A DNA stretch of 64,000 bases from Tetracentron sinense (Eukaryota > Streptophyta > Magnoliopsida > Trochodendrales > Trochodendraceae): NCBI GenBank assembly GCA_015143295.1, contig CM026561.1, forward strand, positions 43,156,875 to 43,220,874, written 5' to 3'. Below the pieces are notes generated by a model. That model did not search any database, was not told the DNA's origin, and was given only the letters and a program-made list of their open reading frames with translations. Of the stretch, positions 24,996-35,815 are shown piece after piece. Both the position numbers and the translations under genes were made by a program. Positions within the stretch are counted from its first letter, which is position 1; each line of letters starts with the position of its first letter.

Positions 24996-25893
24996 TGTAA
25001 CGGATAAAATTCGTAAAATCAACTCAGCGTTGGAGGACGAGCTCGTTTTTGTCGTTTTGTTCACGAAAGTGACACGTGGACACGAGTTGGGGTCACGTGC
25101 TTAAAATATAGGGGTCACACGTTGTCTGATGCACAACGATCCCGTTGTGCGCATTACGACGTCTTTGTTCTCTTGTAGAACAACGTTTCCGTTGTGGCTT
25201 TGACAACGTGTTCGTTGTCTAAAGCACAACGTGAACGTTGTGCTCTTGACAACGTCGATGTCGTTACGCGAACAACGAGTCCGTTGTCTCATTGACAACG
25301 ATGTCGTGCTGTATTTTAAGGCATCTACGCCGTAACCGAGCTTGAGTCAACAACGAGACCGACTCGTAGGAGGAAGTGATCAGGAGGCGATCCATAATTC
25401 CGACAGGCGTGCCGAACGCGACGTTTCGTGCCGAAAGCACTGTCTTGGCATTTAATGCTGGTCACTTCTGCGTACCGTCCGATCCCGTCCGATTGGACTT
25501 ATTGGAGGCTCTCACGTGTGATGCAACCGGCGGCAGATATGTCTAAGATATTTGGCAATGAGTGCAAAGACACGTGGTATGGACACCTATGACCATCCAT
25601 GGTCATCGATGGCCATATCAACCTTGCCCTATAAAAACCCCGTGATTTTTAGTGCACAGGACACTTGTTCATTAACCCAGATCCGAGAATACGTGTTCAG
25701 TGCATCCAGTGCCTTGCGTATTTTTCAGTGACTGTTCTAGCGTTTACTGTTCATCATCTTCTACACTTACTGACTTTACCATCGGAGTACAGGTCAGGGT
25801 GCCACACCCTCCGCTCCAACCTTCTACCAGTAAACCAGAGCGTGGGAGGAGCTGCTGCTGACGCGTGTCCTTCCGGTAAATTTTCCCCACACA
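24996..25893 (+). repeat. 5' LTR of gypsy element
   Basis: 898 bp, starts TGTAACGG, ends CACACA. It contains an array of short CAACG/CGTTG inverted words (about 25117-25315) in the U3 part, and a TATA box near 25629. It differs from the 3' copy by a 10-bp duplication of CCGTCCGATC near 25488 and scattered point changes. Confidence 0.96.
25629..25637 (+). promoter_or_regulatory. TATA box of the LTR promoter
   Basis: CTATAAAAA sits in the 5' LTR about 265 bases before its end; the same motif is kept in the 3' LTR near 36439. Position and sequence fit the retrotransposon's Pol II promoter, with R/U5 downstream. Confidence 0.7.
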
Positions 25894-25895
25894 AA

Positions 25896-25913
25896 ATTGG
25901 CGCCGTCTGTGGG
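25896..25913 (+). promoter_or_regulatory. Primer-binding site of gypsy element
   Basis: TTGGCGCCGTCTGTGGGA starts three bases after the 5' LTR. It is the wording usually seen at this place in Tat-lineage elements. The matching tRNA was not checked. Confidence 0.75.
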
Positions 25914-25949
25914 AAATAATAAACGGACCCCCCTTTGCTCTCTGTGATT

Positions 25950-27699
25950 ATGGCTGATCAGTCAGTAGTGTTCGGGCATGAGGATCAAACCCCTCACGCC
26001 ACTTCTTTCTTACCTTCTGTCGTGCACATTCCTGGAGTCAGTCCTTCGTCTGGGCAACCAGAGAGGACCGTGCCACCTCCTGCTGAGCTCTCTGTTTCAG
26101 ATCTCATCTTGGCGATGCTGCAAGTGCAGCAGTCTGCTTTGGATCAAATCACCAGGCAGCAGCAGTTGATGCAGGCAAGGCTGGAGGCATTCGAGCATAG
26201 CAGGCTCGAGGTGGATGATGTGCCACTGCAGAGGCCTTCCTTGAGATGTCAGTTTGACTTCTCTTCTTCTCCTTCCGTCCCGGAGAACCGTGAAACCAGG
26301 TTTGTGCTTCTCCCTACTGAAGGGGATGCAAGGCAACCTCCGGTTCGGGCAGAGCATCCCTTCGGATCGTGTGGATTTCCGAGAAGGGGCAGGAAGAGAA
26401 GACCTGAGAGCGGGTACTGGAGGCGCAGACACCCAGAAGACTTGGGTAACAGCCAAAGAGGTGGAGGCTTTAATCGGTGCTCGTGTTAAGAGCATGAAGG
26501 GAGGGATTCCTGACCACTTTGCTCAGTCAGCAAAGGACAACGTTGAGAACTCTCCTTTCACGGATGCCATCAACCAGTCCTATACTTCTTCCAAGTTCAT
26601 AACTCCGATCTTCCCCATGTACACTGGAAAGACGGACCCGGAGGAGCATTTGTTCGACTTCAAACACGCGATGGCTGTTCGCAATCCAGATGATGACCTG
26701 TATTGCAAGGCTTTCCCCAACAGCCTGTCTGGGGCAGCATCGAAGTGGTTTCAGAACTTGCCTCCTGGTTCCATCAGCAACTTCTCAGAGCTCAGGTCGG
26801 CCTTTATTGATCGCTTCATCATCAATAAGAAGAAGAAGGCAGGTACAGATACTCTCTTCTCTTTGAGGATGAAGCCGGCCGAATCCTTGAAGGACTTCAT
26901 TTCGCGTTTCACCGATGAAGTCCACAACATTGACAAGGTTGACGAAGCGAGCTGCATCGCTGCTTTCAAGAATCCTATCCCCAAGCATTCCGAGCTCTAC
27001 AAGTCCTTAGCTCTTGACTATCCTGTCAAGATGGACGAGTTGATGGTACGTGCCACCAAGTACGGGAGGTACGAGGAGGACGTATCCGTCGTGTCAGTGC
27101 CGAAGCCCAGAGCGAGAGTGGTGGATGTCGTGGAGAGGACACACCGATCATCGAAGAGGAAGGAGAAGAAGCAGAGGTACGAGTCTTCATCATCTGAGGA
27201 CTCGCCACCAAGGAAGCAGAGGGACAAAGTTGTGTATGTGACTCAACGGGATCAGTCGGATCGGCGCCCGTTTGAAAGAAATTTTAATCAGCAACAGAGT
27301 AGGACGGAGAGGCGTCCTAATGATCAACATCAGGCGAGACAGCAGTATTAGCCACGCCAAGTGCAGCCTCAAGTACAGCACGAGAGAGGCGTGCAGCCTA
27401 ATGAGAGGCGATCTTTTGCAGATCAAACACCGCGCATCAATTTCACAGTCAGCCCGGCGACCATCATGAGGTCAATGGAGGATCAGCCATACTTTGAGTG
27501 GCCGACAAGGGCGGTGCAGGATATTACATCGGGACCACGGGTGCATGAGTATTGTCACTATCACAAGTGCCGTGGTCATCTCACCAACCGATGTCGTATT
27601 CTGAGGGAATACTTGGAGAGGCTTGTTCAGGAGGGGTACTTGGGAGAGTATCTTGCTTCTGACAACGGCGGTGCGGAGCGTACTAGGGAGCCGGTGTCC
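25950..27699 (+). pseudogene. gypsy gag (capsid/nucleocapsid), broken
   Basis: Structural polyprotein of the retrotransposon. The first reading frame opens at ATG 25950 (MADQSVVF) and covers a Gln-rich N-terminal region; the capsid part is in another frame from about 26254, so a frameshift lies between about 26250 and 26480. The capsid frame shows the retrotransposon gag domain (words TPIFPMYTGKTDPEEHL, GAASKWFQNLPPGSI, FISRFTDEV) and a Lys/Arg/Ser-rich tail. A TAG at 27349-27351 interrupts it; the same frame continues into a nucleocapsid-like YCHYHKCRGHLTNRC knuckle and ends at TAA 27700-27702. Confidence 0.9.
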
Positions 27700-27702
27700 T
27701 AA

Positions 27703-28389
27703 TCTCGTGGAGGGAAACCCGCCAATAATCCCAGTACCAGTGGAGGAGCTTCCTTGGGCACGATCAATGTCATTTACCGCGTGCAAACGCCGGAAACTGA
27801 TGTGGAGAGGAACTTCAGGGCGAAGGCCAGGAAGCTGTCTCATGAGGCTGCAGTGTGCCAAGTGCAAGTGCCTAGCAGAAGCGTTGAGCAGGCACTCACC
27901 TTCACTGATCGTGATCTGGCAGGAGTGATCCGACCTCATTATGATGCCCTTGTTCTCACCATGAGAATAGGAGACTTCGACATCAAGAGAGTGCTCGTAG
28001 ATTCTGGGAGTGGAGCAGACATCTTATACCTTCATGCTTTCACTCAGATGAAGCTGGATCCTTCCGTCCTCATCCCTGCTTAGACTCCCCTGTATGGATT
28101 CGATGGTAGCTCGATGAAGCCTGTAGGCGACGTTGTCTTGCCCGTTGTGGCTGGACCCGTTGTCCTTCAGATCAGGTTTTCCGTCCTGGACGTGCCATCA
28201 CCGTACAATGCCATCTTGGGTCGTTGGTGGACCCATGAGATGAAGGCTGTTCCGTCCTCGTACTACCAGGTGTTGAAGTATCCAACGCAGGACGGGCCTC
28301 AGGAGATCAGAGGTGATCAGTTGGCATCGCAGAAGTGCGATTTTCCTGCTTCCGTTGTGCCTTCGTAGCAGTTACAGGTCGCTCCCGTT
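27703..28389 (+). pseudogene. gypsy aspartic protease region, broken
   Basis: Same frame as gag, continuing after TAA 27700. The active-site word LVDSGSGADILY is intact at about 27990-28025. In-frame TAG codons at 28081-28083 and 28366-28368 break the frame. The C-terminal part PYNAILGRWW is the usual flap/closing motif of Tat-type protease domains. Role would be gag-pol processing. Confidence 0.88.
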
Positions 28390-30728
28390 GTGGAAGAGAG
28401 CTCGGAGACATCGTTGTGCAGACCTTCCGTTGAGCCCACGAAAGCTGTCAATTTGGGAACGGAAGAAGAGCCAAAGGTGTTGCAGGTCGGGACGAGCTTG
28501 ACAACGGAGGAGGAGCTCGAGTTGCTGAGTTTTCTTAGGCAGAATCTTGATGTCTTTGCATGGTCTCACAAAGACATGACTAGCATCGATCCGAGTGTTA
28601 TCTGCCATCACCTCAATACTGATCCTGCCATCCCTCCAGTGAAGCAGAAACCTCGGAGGCTTGCTCCAGCTTACCATGATGCAGTGAACGAAGAGATCGA
28701 CAAGCTGATCCAGTTCGGGTTCATTCAGGAGGTGCAGTACCCTGATTGGATAACCAATGTTGTGGCTGTGCCTAAGAAGAACGGGAAGGTGAGAGTTTGC
28801 ATCGACTTCACCGGTGTCAACAAGGCGTGCCCCAAGGACTTTTTCCTATGCCAAGGATAGACAGGCTCATCAACGCCACTGCTGGCCACGAGATGTTATC
28901 CTTTATGGATGGTTATTCGGGCTACAACCAGATCCTCCTGGCGGAAGCAGATCGAGAGAAGACCACCTTCATAACAGAGCGAGGTTTGTTCTGTTATCGG
29001 GTGATGCCTTTTGGCTTGAAGAATGCAGGTGCCACCTATCAACGTCTGATGAATCTTATGTTCGGGTCACTTCTTGGCAAGACGGTTGAAGTGTACATCG
29101 ACGATATCGTTGTGAAGAGTCGAGTACGAGGTACTCTGGTGGCAGACCTTGCTGAACCTTTCTTTGTGCTGCGATCTTTCAATCTGAAGATTAACCCAGA
29201 GAAGTGCACCTTCGGAGTTACCTCAGGGAAATTTTTGGGTTATCTTGTGAGTCAGCGGGGGATTGAGGCTAATCCAGCTCAAATCTGTGCTTTGCTGAAC
29301 ATGCCAGAGCATAAGTCGAAGAAGGAGATCCAGAAGCTGACAGGCCGGATTGCTGCGCTCAACCGGTTTATCTCCAAGTCATCCGATCGTTGCAAACCTC
29401 TGTTCGAGCTGCTGAGGAAGGACTCCATTTTTGCGTGGACTCCAGAGTGTTCCCGAGCTTTCCTTGCCTTGAAGGAGTATTTAGGCTCAGCTCCTATCCT
29501 TTCGGTGCCAGAGCCAGGTGAAATCTTATATCTCTATTTGTCTGTTTCAGAGCAAGCCCTTGGATCCGTCCTGGTGAGGAGCTGTGATGGCGTGGAGAAG
29601 CCTGTCTACTTCATCAGCAAGACCTTTCTCAAGGCAGAGTGCAATTATAGTAAGCTCGAGAAGGTGTGTCTGGCTCTTGTCTTCTCTGCGGAGAAGCTTC
29701 GTCCGTACTTTCATGCTCATTCTATCGTTGTCACCACAACGTATCCTTTGAAAGTCGTGCTGGGACGACCTGAGCTGGCGGGAAGGATGTCAAAGTGGGT
29801 AGTAGTTCTGAGTGAGTTCGATATCCAGTACCGGGCCAGGAGTTCAGAGAAGGGGCAAGCGATGGCGGGTTTTCTTTCTGATTTCCCTGTGGAAGAGGAG
29901 GCAGAGGACATGGTTGTTGATCTTCGGGAGCTTCCAATTGAAGTTGACAACGGAGATGCCGTTGTGGAGGGGGTCGAGTCATCAGAGTGGAACGGTTGGC
30001 TGTTATACGTGGACGGATCTTCCAATTTCAGTGGTTCAGGACTGGGTGTTGTGCTTATAAGTCCGGAGAACGTCAAAGTGCAGAAGATGTCGCGTCTTGG
30101 GTTCACTGCTTCCAACAACGAAGCTGAGTACGAAGCCTTACTCCTTGGGTTGGAGAGTGCACGAGAGCTGCAGATCTCCACGTTGAGAGTGTTTTGTGAT
30201 TCACAGCTCGTGGTGAATCAGGTGAATGGTGTTTATGATTGCAAGGATGACCGGATGAAGCAGTATGCTACTCTCGTTCGTTCGTTGTGTGAAACATTCA
30301 CCGTTGTGGAGATCAGGCACACCCGAAGAGATGACAACAGGCATGCTGATGCTCTGGCATATCTAGCTTCCATGGTGCAGGCTGACGAGCCTAAGGCTAT
30401 TCTGATGGAGTTCCGAGAGTATCCTTCGATAACTCTTCAGGCACAGCGAGAAGTGTTCTTTGTCAATCCAGTTCCGAGCTGGATGACAGGGTTGGTGGCT
30501 TATCTGAAGGACGGAGTTCTTCCTATCAGTGTGAAGGAGTCGAGGCGCATTCAGTCCAAGGCATCTCGTTATACCTTGGTGCAGGGAGAGTTGTTCAGGA
30601 AATCTTTTGGTGGTCCTTTGCTGAAGTGTGTTCATCCTGTAGACGTGGAGAGAATACTTGCTGAGCTACATGAAGGTATATGTGGCATTCATTCGGGCGG
30701 GAGAACCATTGCCCATCGAGCTCTGGGG
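28390..30728 (+). pseudogene. gypsy reverse transcriptase and dual RNase H, broken
   Basis: Reverse transcriptase starts in the protease frame (words VKQKPRRLAP, VPKKNGKVRVCIDF) and shifts by one base near 28848, after which YIDDIVVKS carries the catalytic Asp pair (about 29093). Then follow the connection (LNRFISKSSDRCKPLF), a first RNase H (KPVYFISKTFLKAE, LEKVCLALVFSAEKL), and a second RNase H with D-E-D residues in YVDGSSN, NNEAEYEALLLG and CDSQLVVNQV plus RRDDNRHADALA. Two RNase H domains fit the Tat clade. The frame ends at TAA 30729-30731 inside the integrase zinc region. Confidence 0.93.
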
Positions 30729-31729
30729 TAAGGTTACTTCTGGCCTTATATGCAGGCCTATGCTCAGAAGTATGTGAAGAGGTGCAGCCAGTGCCAGCGG
30801 TTTGCTCGCTTGATCATGCTCCAGCTCAAGAGCTCAGCACTGTATCTCAGCCTTGGCCGTTTGCGCGGTGGGGACTTGATATTGTGGGACCTTTCCCGAG
30901 GGCTCCAGGGAATCTGATCTTTCTTCTAGTGGCAACTGACTACTTCTCACGATGGATTGAAGCTGTTCCCCTTGCACGTATCAGAGAACAAGAGGTGAAG
31001 AAGTTCTTGTGGGAGCATATCATCTGCAGATTTGGCATACCGCAGTCCATCATCACTGACAACGGGAAGCAGTTCTCAGGACGTTTGATTGCCGACTTTT
31101 GCAGCGAGCTGAAGATCATGCATGTCTTCTCTTCCCCATATTATCCTCAGGGGAATGGATTGGCCGAGGCAGCCAACAAGAATATTCTCAATGCCTTGAA
31201 GAGAAGACTGGAGGATGCGAAGGGGAAATGGACCACCGAGTTGCACAACGTTTTGTGGGGGTACAGAACGACTCCAAGGAGCCCTACCAATGAAACTCCT
31301 TTCTCTCTAGCGTATGGCATGTAGGCTGTCATTCCTACAGAGATCAGTTTACCTACAGTGCGTTCTTGGCACAACAGGAAGAAGGATGGAGAGAAAGATC
31401 AGAACGCAGAGCTCATGGCTATTCATCTTGATCTGCTAGAAGAGAAGCGAGAAGATGCCAGCATTCAGATGAGGAGGTATCAGCAGCGATTGAGGAAAGC
31501 CTACAACAAAAAAGTACAACGGAGAGTGCTGCAGGTCGGTGATCTCGTTCTCCAAAGAGTGTTCCAGAACATAAGAGAGCTTAACAGTGGCAAGTTGGGA
31601 CCAAACTGGGAAGGGCCTTATATCGTAGAACGATTGGGAAGTCCTGGAGTCTGCTACTTGAAAGACTTGCAAGGTAACCTCATCTCGAAATCTTGGAACA
31701 TCATGAATCTGAGGCAATTCTTTCAATAG
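30729..31729 (+). pseudogene. gypsy integrase, broken
   Basis: N-terminal HHCC zinc region straddles the stop at 30729 (HEGICGIHSGG before it, CSQCQRF after it). A one-base loss near 30815 shifts the frame. The rve core then runs with the D,D-35-E residues in GLDIVGPF, TDNGKQFSG and NGLAEAANK, followed by GYRTTPRSPTNETPF. TAG 31322-31324 interrupts the frame; the C-terminal part continues in the same frame to the true stop at 31727-31729 (LRQFFQ), with the GKLGPNWEGPY chromodomain-less tail. Inactive copy. Confidence 0.93.
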
Positions 31730-32725
31730 AATCTGTGATATGCATACGTTGTGCTTACAAGTTTTCAGTGATTTTGCGTAATCATAGTGTTCATATTTCA
31801 ACATGTGATTTACAATATTATGCGCCTGCTCGTTGTCTACATTATTCTCTGTCTGGTTCATCAGTGTAATATTGTGAATGTTTTGCAAGTAATTCAAATA
31901 AAGTTTTGACTGAACAACGTACTCATAACGAACACGAGTGGCTTATATAAGGATGTCATCTGAGCAAATCTAGCGGCTTATCCTAATGACATCCTTTGAG
32001 CATGTGCTTCGAAACTGAGTTACAATGCGTTCGTCCTATGAATTTTATTTGTCAGATCGCATTCATAGTGAACTACGCAAATGATGTATCTGGATCAGTG
32101 CTTGCTCGTAGTACTTGTTCATAAGCGATTAATCGTGGTGTTTTGCTCGTAGTGTTTGCTCGTGGTGCTTGCTCAGAGTGTTAGCTCGTAGTGCTTTGCT
32201 CGTAGTGTTTGCTCGTGGTGCTTGCTCAGAGTGTTAACTCGTAGTGCTTTGCTCATAGTAAACGCTCATAGCGAATGCTCGTGGTGCTTGCTCGTAGTGT
32301 TAGCTCGTAGTGCTCTATTTGTAGTGCTTATTCGTTGTGCTTTGATCATAGCGCTCTACTCATAGTGTTCTGCTCGTAGTGTTTTGATCAAAATAGTTTA
32401 TTTAGTGTGCAACAGTTATAATTTCCACGAATATTCAAACATTCACATAGCTAAGTACCGCATTAACATCAGTACAGTGGACTGTGAAAAATCATTCAAC
32501 TACTCATGTTGTGTTCTTTCTTATTCTGTGTGCATGCGATGTACTATGCTACGAGGTGAAAAGAAGTGCAAATATAAGAAAGAGGAGCGATCTATTCATA
32601 TCAAAGGCCCATTTCTGGGCCATTACAGTGACAGACTCCCATAAGAGGGAAAAAGGAGAATTTACATCGTCAAAAAAGAGAAGCAGAAACATAAAAGAAG
32701 AGCAGGGGATCAGGGGAACAGCAGG
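31730..32725. repeat. Spacer with degenerate minisatellite between pol and antisense gene
   Basis: Non-coding spacer of the gypsy element. From about 32090 to 32390 it is built of imperfect 12-15 bp units around GCTCGTAGTG / GCTCGTGGTG / GCTCAGAGTG, in places forming a 38-bp higher-order period. Left and right of it nothing else is recognised. Confidence 0.75.
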
Positions 32726-35200
32726 TCAGACGAGCTCAAGATCAGCATCTATCATCGTTGCAGCAGGGGCAGAAGTAGAGGCTTCAGCAGTTGGGGCTTC
32801 CACCGGAGTAACTTCATCGGCAGCAGCAGGAACTTCAGGAGCAGCTAGCTCGGAGGATGGCTCGGCAGGTAGGGGTGCAGGACCTTCAAGAGAGTGAGGC
32901 TGCTCGACGCCTTGCACCTCGGGCTCGTTGTCGAGCTCGATCAGTTCTTTGCTCTGAAGCTCGGAGAACGTGGTGGCGTCCTCTTCATTGTCTTCTTTCA
33001 GGCGGCCTTGTTGGCGGAGCGAGTCAAGAACCTCTTTCTCGGTCTCAGCACGATCTTCATCCAAGAGCGTGTCCAGCTGAGACTGATAGTGCTGTTGCAG
33101 TCTCAGGGTCACGGACCTCTCGGTGTCCTCTTGAGCTTTCTTGGCCTCCTCGAGCTCCTCCATCAGTGCTGTCCTGGCTGCCTCAGTCTCCTCCAGCTGT
33201 CTGCCCAAAACTTGGGAGACGTGCTCCAGCTCGCTGATGCGTACAACAGCGTTCTCTACCTCCTGCTTGACCTTCTTTTCGGCCTCCTTTGCTGATCGTG
33301 CCTCAGCCTTTTCCCGTACCTTGGTGGCAGTGTTTAGCCTTACCTCAGCACGAACAGTGTCAGCCTTCGCTTGAGACAGATCAAAGTCTGCCTTGAGTCT
33401 CTCTTTAACGAGAGTCTGCTCCAACGTCTCCGTCCTATCTTTCCAGTAATTAATCCCGTCTCGCAGTTGAGTGTACTTATTTTGGCTGCGATCACAGAGC
33501 TCTTGCACGAGCGCGTTCATCTGCAAGGGAGTGTCTGGGCGTCAGCACAACGAGAAGTAATATTTCAAGCAGTTGAGTAAGAAGATGAGGGAGGGAGAAG
33601 CTTACTGTCGCCACCGACTGGCAGGCGGCGTAGGAAAATTCGGGCAGGTGAAGTTTGCCGACCTCAGCGATGTCCCGGGGCAACCTCATCGCGTAAGTTA
33701 GAGCTCGGGCGGCCTTCTCCGAGCTCTTCACCGATTCGTTCACGGTCGGTACCCCGAACTGAGAAAAGTCGGGTGACCAGTCCTGAACGAAGGATGGCAG
33801 CATACGAGCCGGGAGACTCGTCGTGCCAGCTTCCGTTGCGGCCAGGGCAACGACAGCGGAGCTCGTGCTGGCTGGGGCAGTGGCAGCTCGAGAGGGGCCA
33901 GGCGCTGAGCTGGCCTCGGGCACTGCCGTTGTCACCTCTGCTCCTAGACTTGTTGGAGGAGCGGCAGAGGTGGAGGGGGGAGCAGCAATGGCTGCGTTCT
34001 CTTTCTCCAGGCGTTTGTCCGCCTTAACCCTCTTTCTGGCCTCGTACTTGGTCTGGGTGGGCATCTTTCTCTTCGGGTCAGTAGTCGCTGTACCCTTGGA
34101 AGAGTGGCTCCTCTTCTTCTTTGGCGGTGGTGGCGGTAGTGGCGGCTGAACCGCAGGGCGAGCAGACCTCGGCTTCCTGCTTAGTGGGGGTGGATTTGTG
34201 TCAGTCATATCTTCTTCTTCTTCTTCGGCGAAATTAAGAGTTGGTGAAGGTGCGGAAGTGGAGGCGCCTTGTTGCTGTCGCTGTTGCTGTTGTTGTGGCT
34301 GTTGTTGAGTAGTTGCTAGAGTGCTGGAGGAGACCCGCGTGTCAGGCTCGAGTGATTTCCACCTGATGTATTCCCTACCTCGAGCACGGCGGATACCGGT
34401 AAGGAGGCCTTCTTCTTCTGAGGCCAACTTCTTGTACGGGAACTTCTTTGCGTCAACTGCACACAGGAGAACAAAATGAGTACAACGAGAGTTAGCAGGA
34501 CGAGAACATACAACGTACAACGAGAACGGGGTCAGGACAATGGTGCACAACGGACAACGGATGACTATAGTGGTATACCCGCTTTCGCTCGGAAGACGTT
34601 GGGGACCGTGGAATTCTCTGCCTTCTAGCCGCCAGAGACAACGAAAGGAGTGGCTTTCCACTTTCTTTCTCTATCAAGAATGCCTGAGACGAGCTCTGGA
34701 TATCGGGGTTTCTTGTTCCATGAATAATAGGAGTACAAACCATCGTCATTGCCTCGGTATCTGACGGCATGGCAGAAGTGGAATAGGTGCCTAGCCTCTA
34801 TTGGGTACCCGTCCTTGATGAATTTGATCATCATGGACATGTATTTGTGGAAGCCCGGGTGCATTTGTCCCGGTGCGAGTTGCAGGGTGGACAGAACTTC
34901 ATCCAAGACGGGATGAAGAGGGAAGCATTGGCCAGCCTCAAGCTGGGAGAGAGAGACAACGGTACAGGCAGAGCGTCTGTCTATGATAACATCATCTCGC
35001 TTGAAGTGGAGATTGACGTTGGAAGGGAAGTCGAAACGTTCCCTGTAACGGTTCAGATGTACCAACTGGTGCTGGCGCAGAGCTGAGGATTTTTCAATGT
35101 AGGCACCATGAGGTGCGCTACTTGTGCAACTGGCCTCATCATCGGTAGGGCCTCTAACTTCCTCTAACCTAGCAGGTTCTACGGGAACGATGGCAGCCAT
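32726..35200 (-). pseudogene. Antisense gene of the gypsy element ('putative gypsy type transposon' domain + coiled coil)
   Basis: Three minus-strand exons inferred from open frames and splice signals: exon 1 from ATG 35200 to about 34574, exon 2 34456-33606, exon 3 33521-32726. Exon 1 carries LSQLEAGQCFPLHP and LAPGQMHPGF, wording of the plant domain known as putative gypsy type transposon (PF04195). Exon 2 is low-complexity (Gln, Pro, Ser, Ala runs, a basic KKKRSHSSKG stretch). Exon 3 is a long Glu/Ala/Lys/Arg-rich coiled coil (about the first 180 residues) with an acidic tail. Exon 2 to 3 joins in phase. In exon 1 the frame hits TAG near 34628 while the expected continuation lies in another frame, so this copy is probably frameshifted there. 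Function is unknown; antisense ORFs at this place are known in the Tat clade. Confidence 0.75.
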
Positions 35201-35470
35201 GGTGATTGGAAGAAACAGAGAAGAGGGACAAGAGCAGTGAACAGAACAATGGAGTGTGCATAGAGCAGAGTCACCCCAAGAACCAGAGAAGAGAGAAAGG
35301 AAGAAACAGTAAGAAATAACAAGAGAAAGGGTGAAGAGCGTACTGAACCGAAGACAACTCAGAGAGACTGTTGAAAGCTTGAGGAAGATGAACTTTCGGT
35401 TGAGAAGAGAATTCGGCAGAGTAACAGTGCTTGAAGAAACAGGGTGAAAGAGAAGGAGGATTCGATGAGA

Positions 35471-35479
35471 TTTTATAAG
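35471..35479 (-). promoter_or_regulatory. TATA-like box for the antisense gene
   Basis: On the minus strand GCTTATAAAATC lies about 270 bases upstream of the antisense ATG at 35200, inside the element and outside the LTR. Its position suits an internal promoter for the antisense transcript. This is inference from position and sequence only. Confidence 0.4.
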
Positions 35480-35802
35480 CATCTCAGGTTTGTGAAAGTA
35501 CACCACTGCCCTTCATCTGAACCGTACACCTGTATCAACAGAAATGAGAGCAGTGGCAAGATCGTCTTTTCACCAAAAGAGAGTAATCGTCAGAGTTATT
35601 AAAGCGTTTGAAATTCAAATCGGCGATGATGACAGCCTGTCCGCATTAAATAGACGTGACGGTTAGCACGCGTAACCAGCTGGGGTGAACGGTCGACCTT
35701 CTCAGCGAGCGTTTAAAGCACGCAACGTTCCGTCTTCCGGAGCAGTGCCAGGTATGATCTTTTTGTCCGTTTATGACGCTTCGAACTACGTTCCAAGCAT
35801 CA

Positions 35803-35815
35803 TAAAGGGGCAAAT
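35803..35815 (+). promoter_or_regulatory. Polypurine tract of gypsy element
   Basis: AAAGGGGCAAAT directly before the 3' LTR start at 35816; the plus-strand primer site used in reverse transcription. Confidence 0.75.

Noticed and set aside
32857..33295. Plus-strand open frames opposite the antisense gene
   Set aside because: Leu/Arg-rich complements of the coiled-coil exon on the minus strand.
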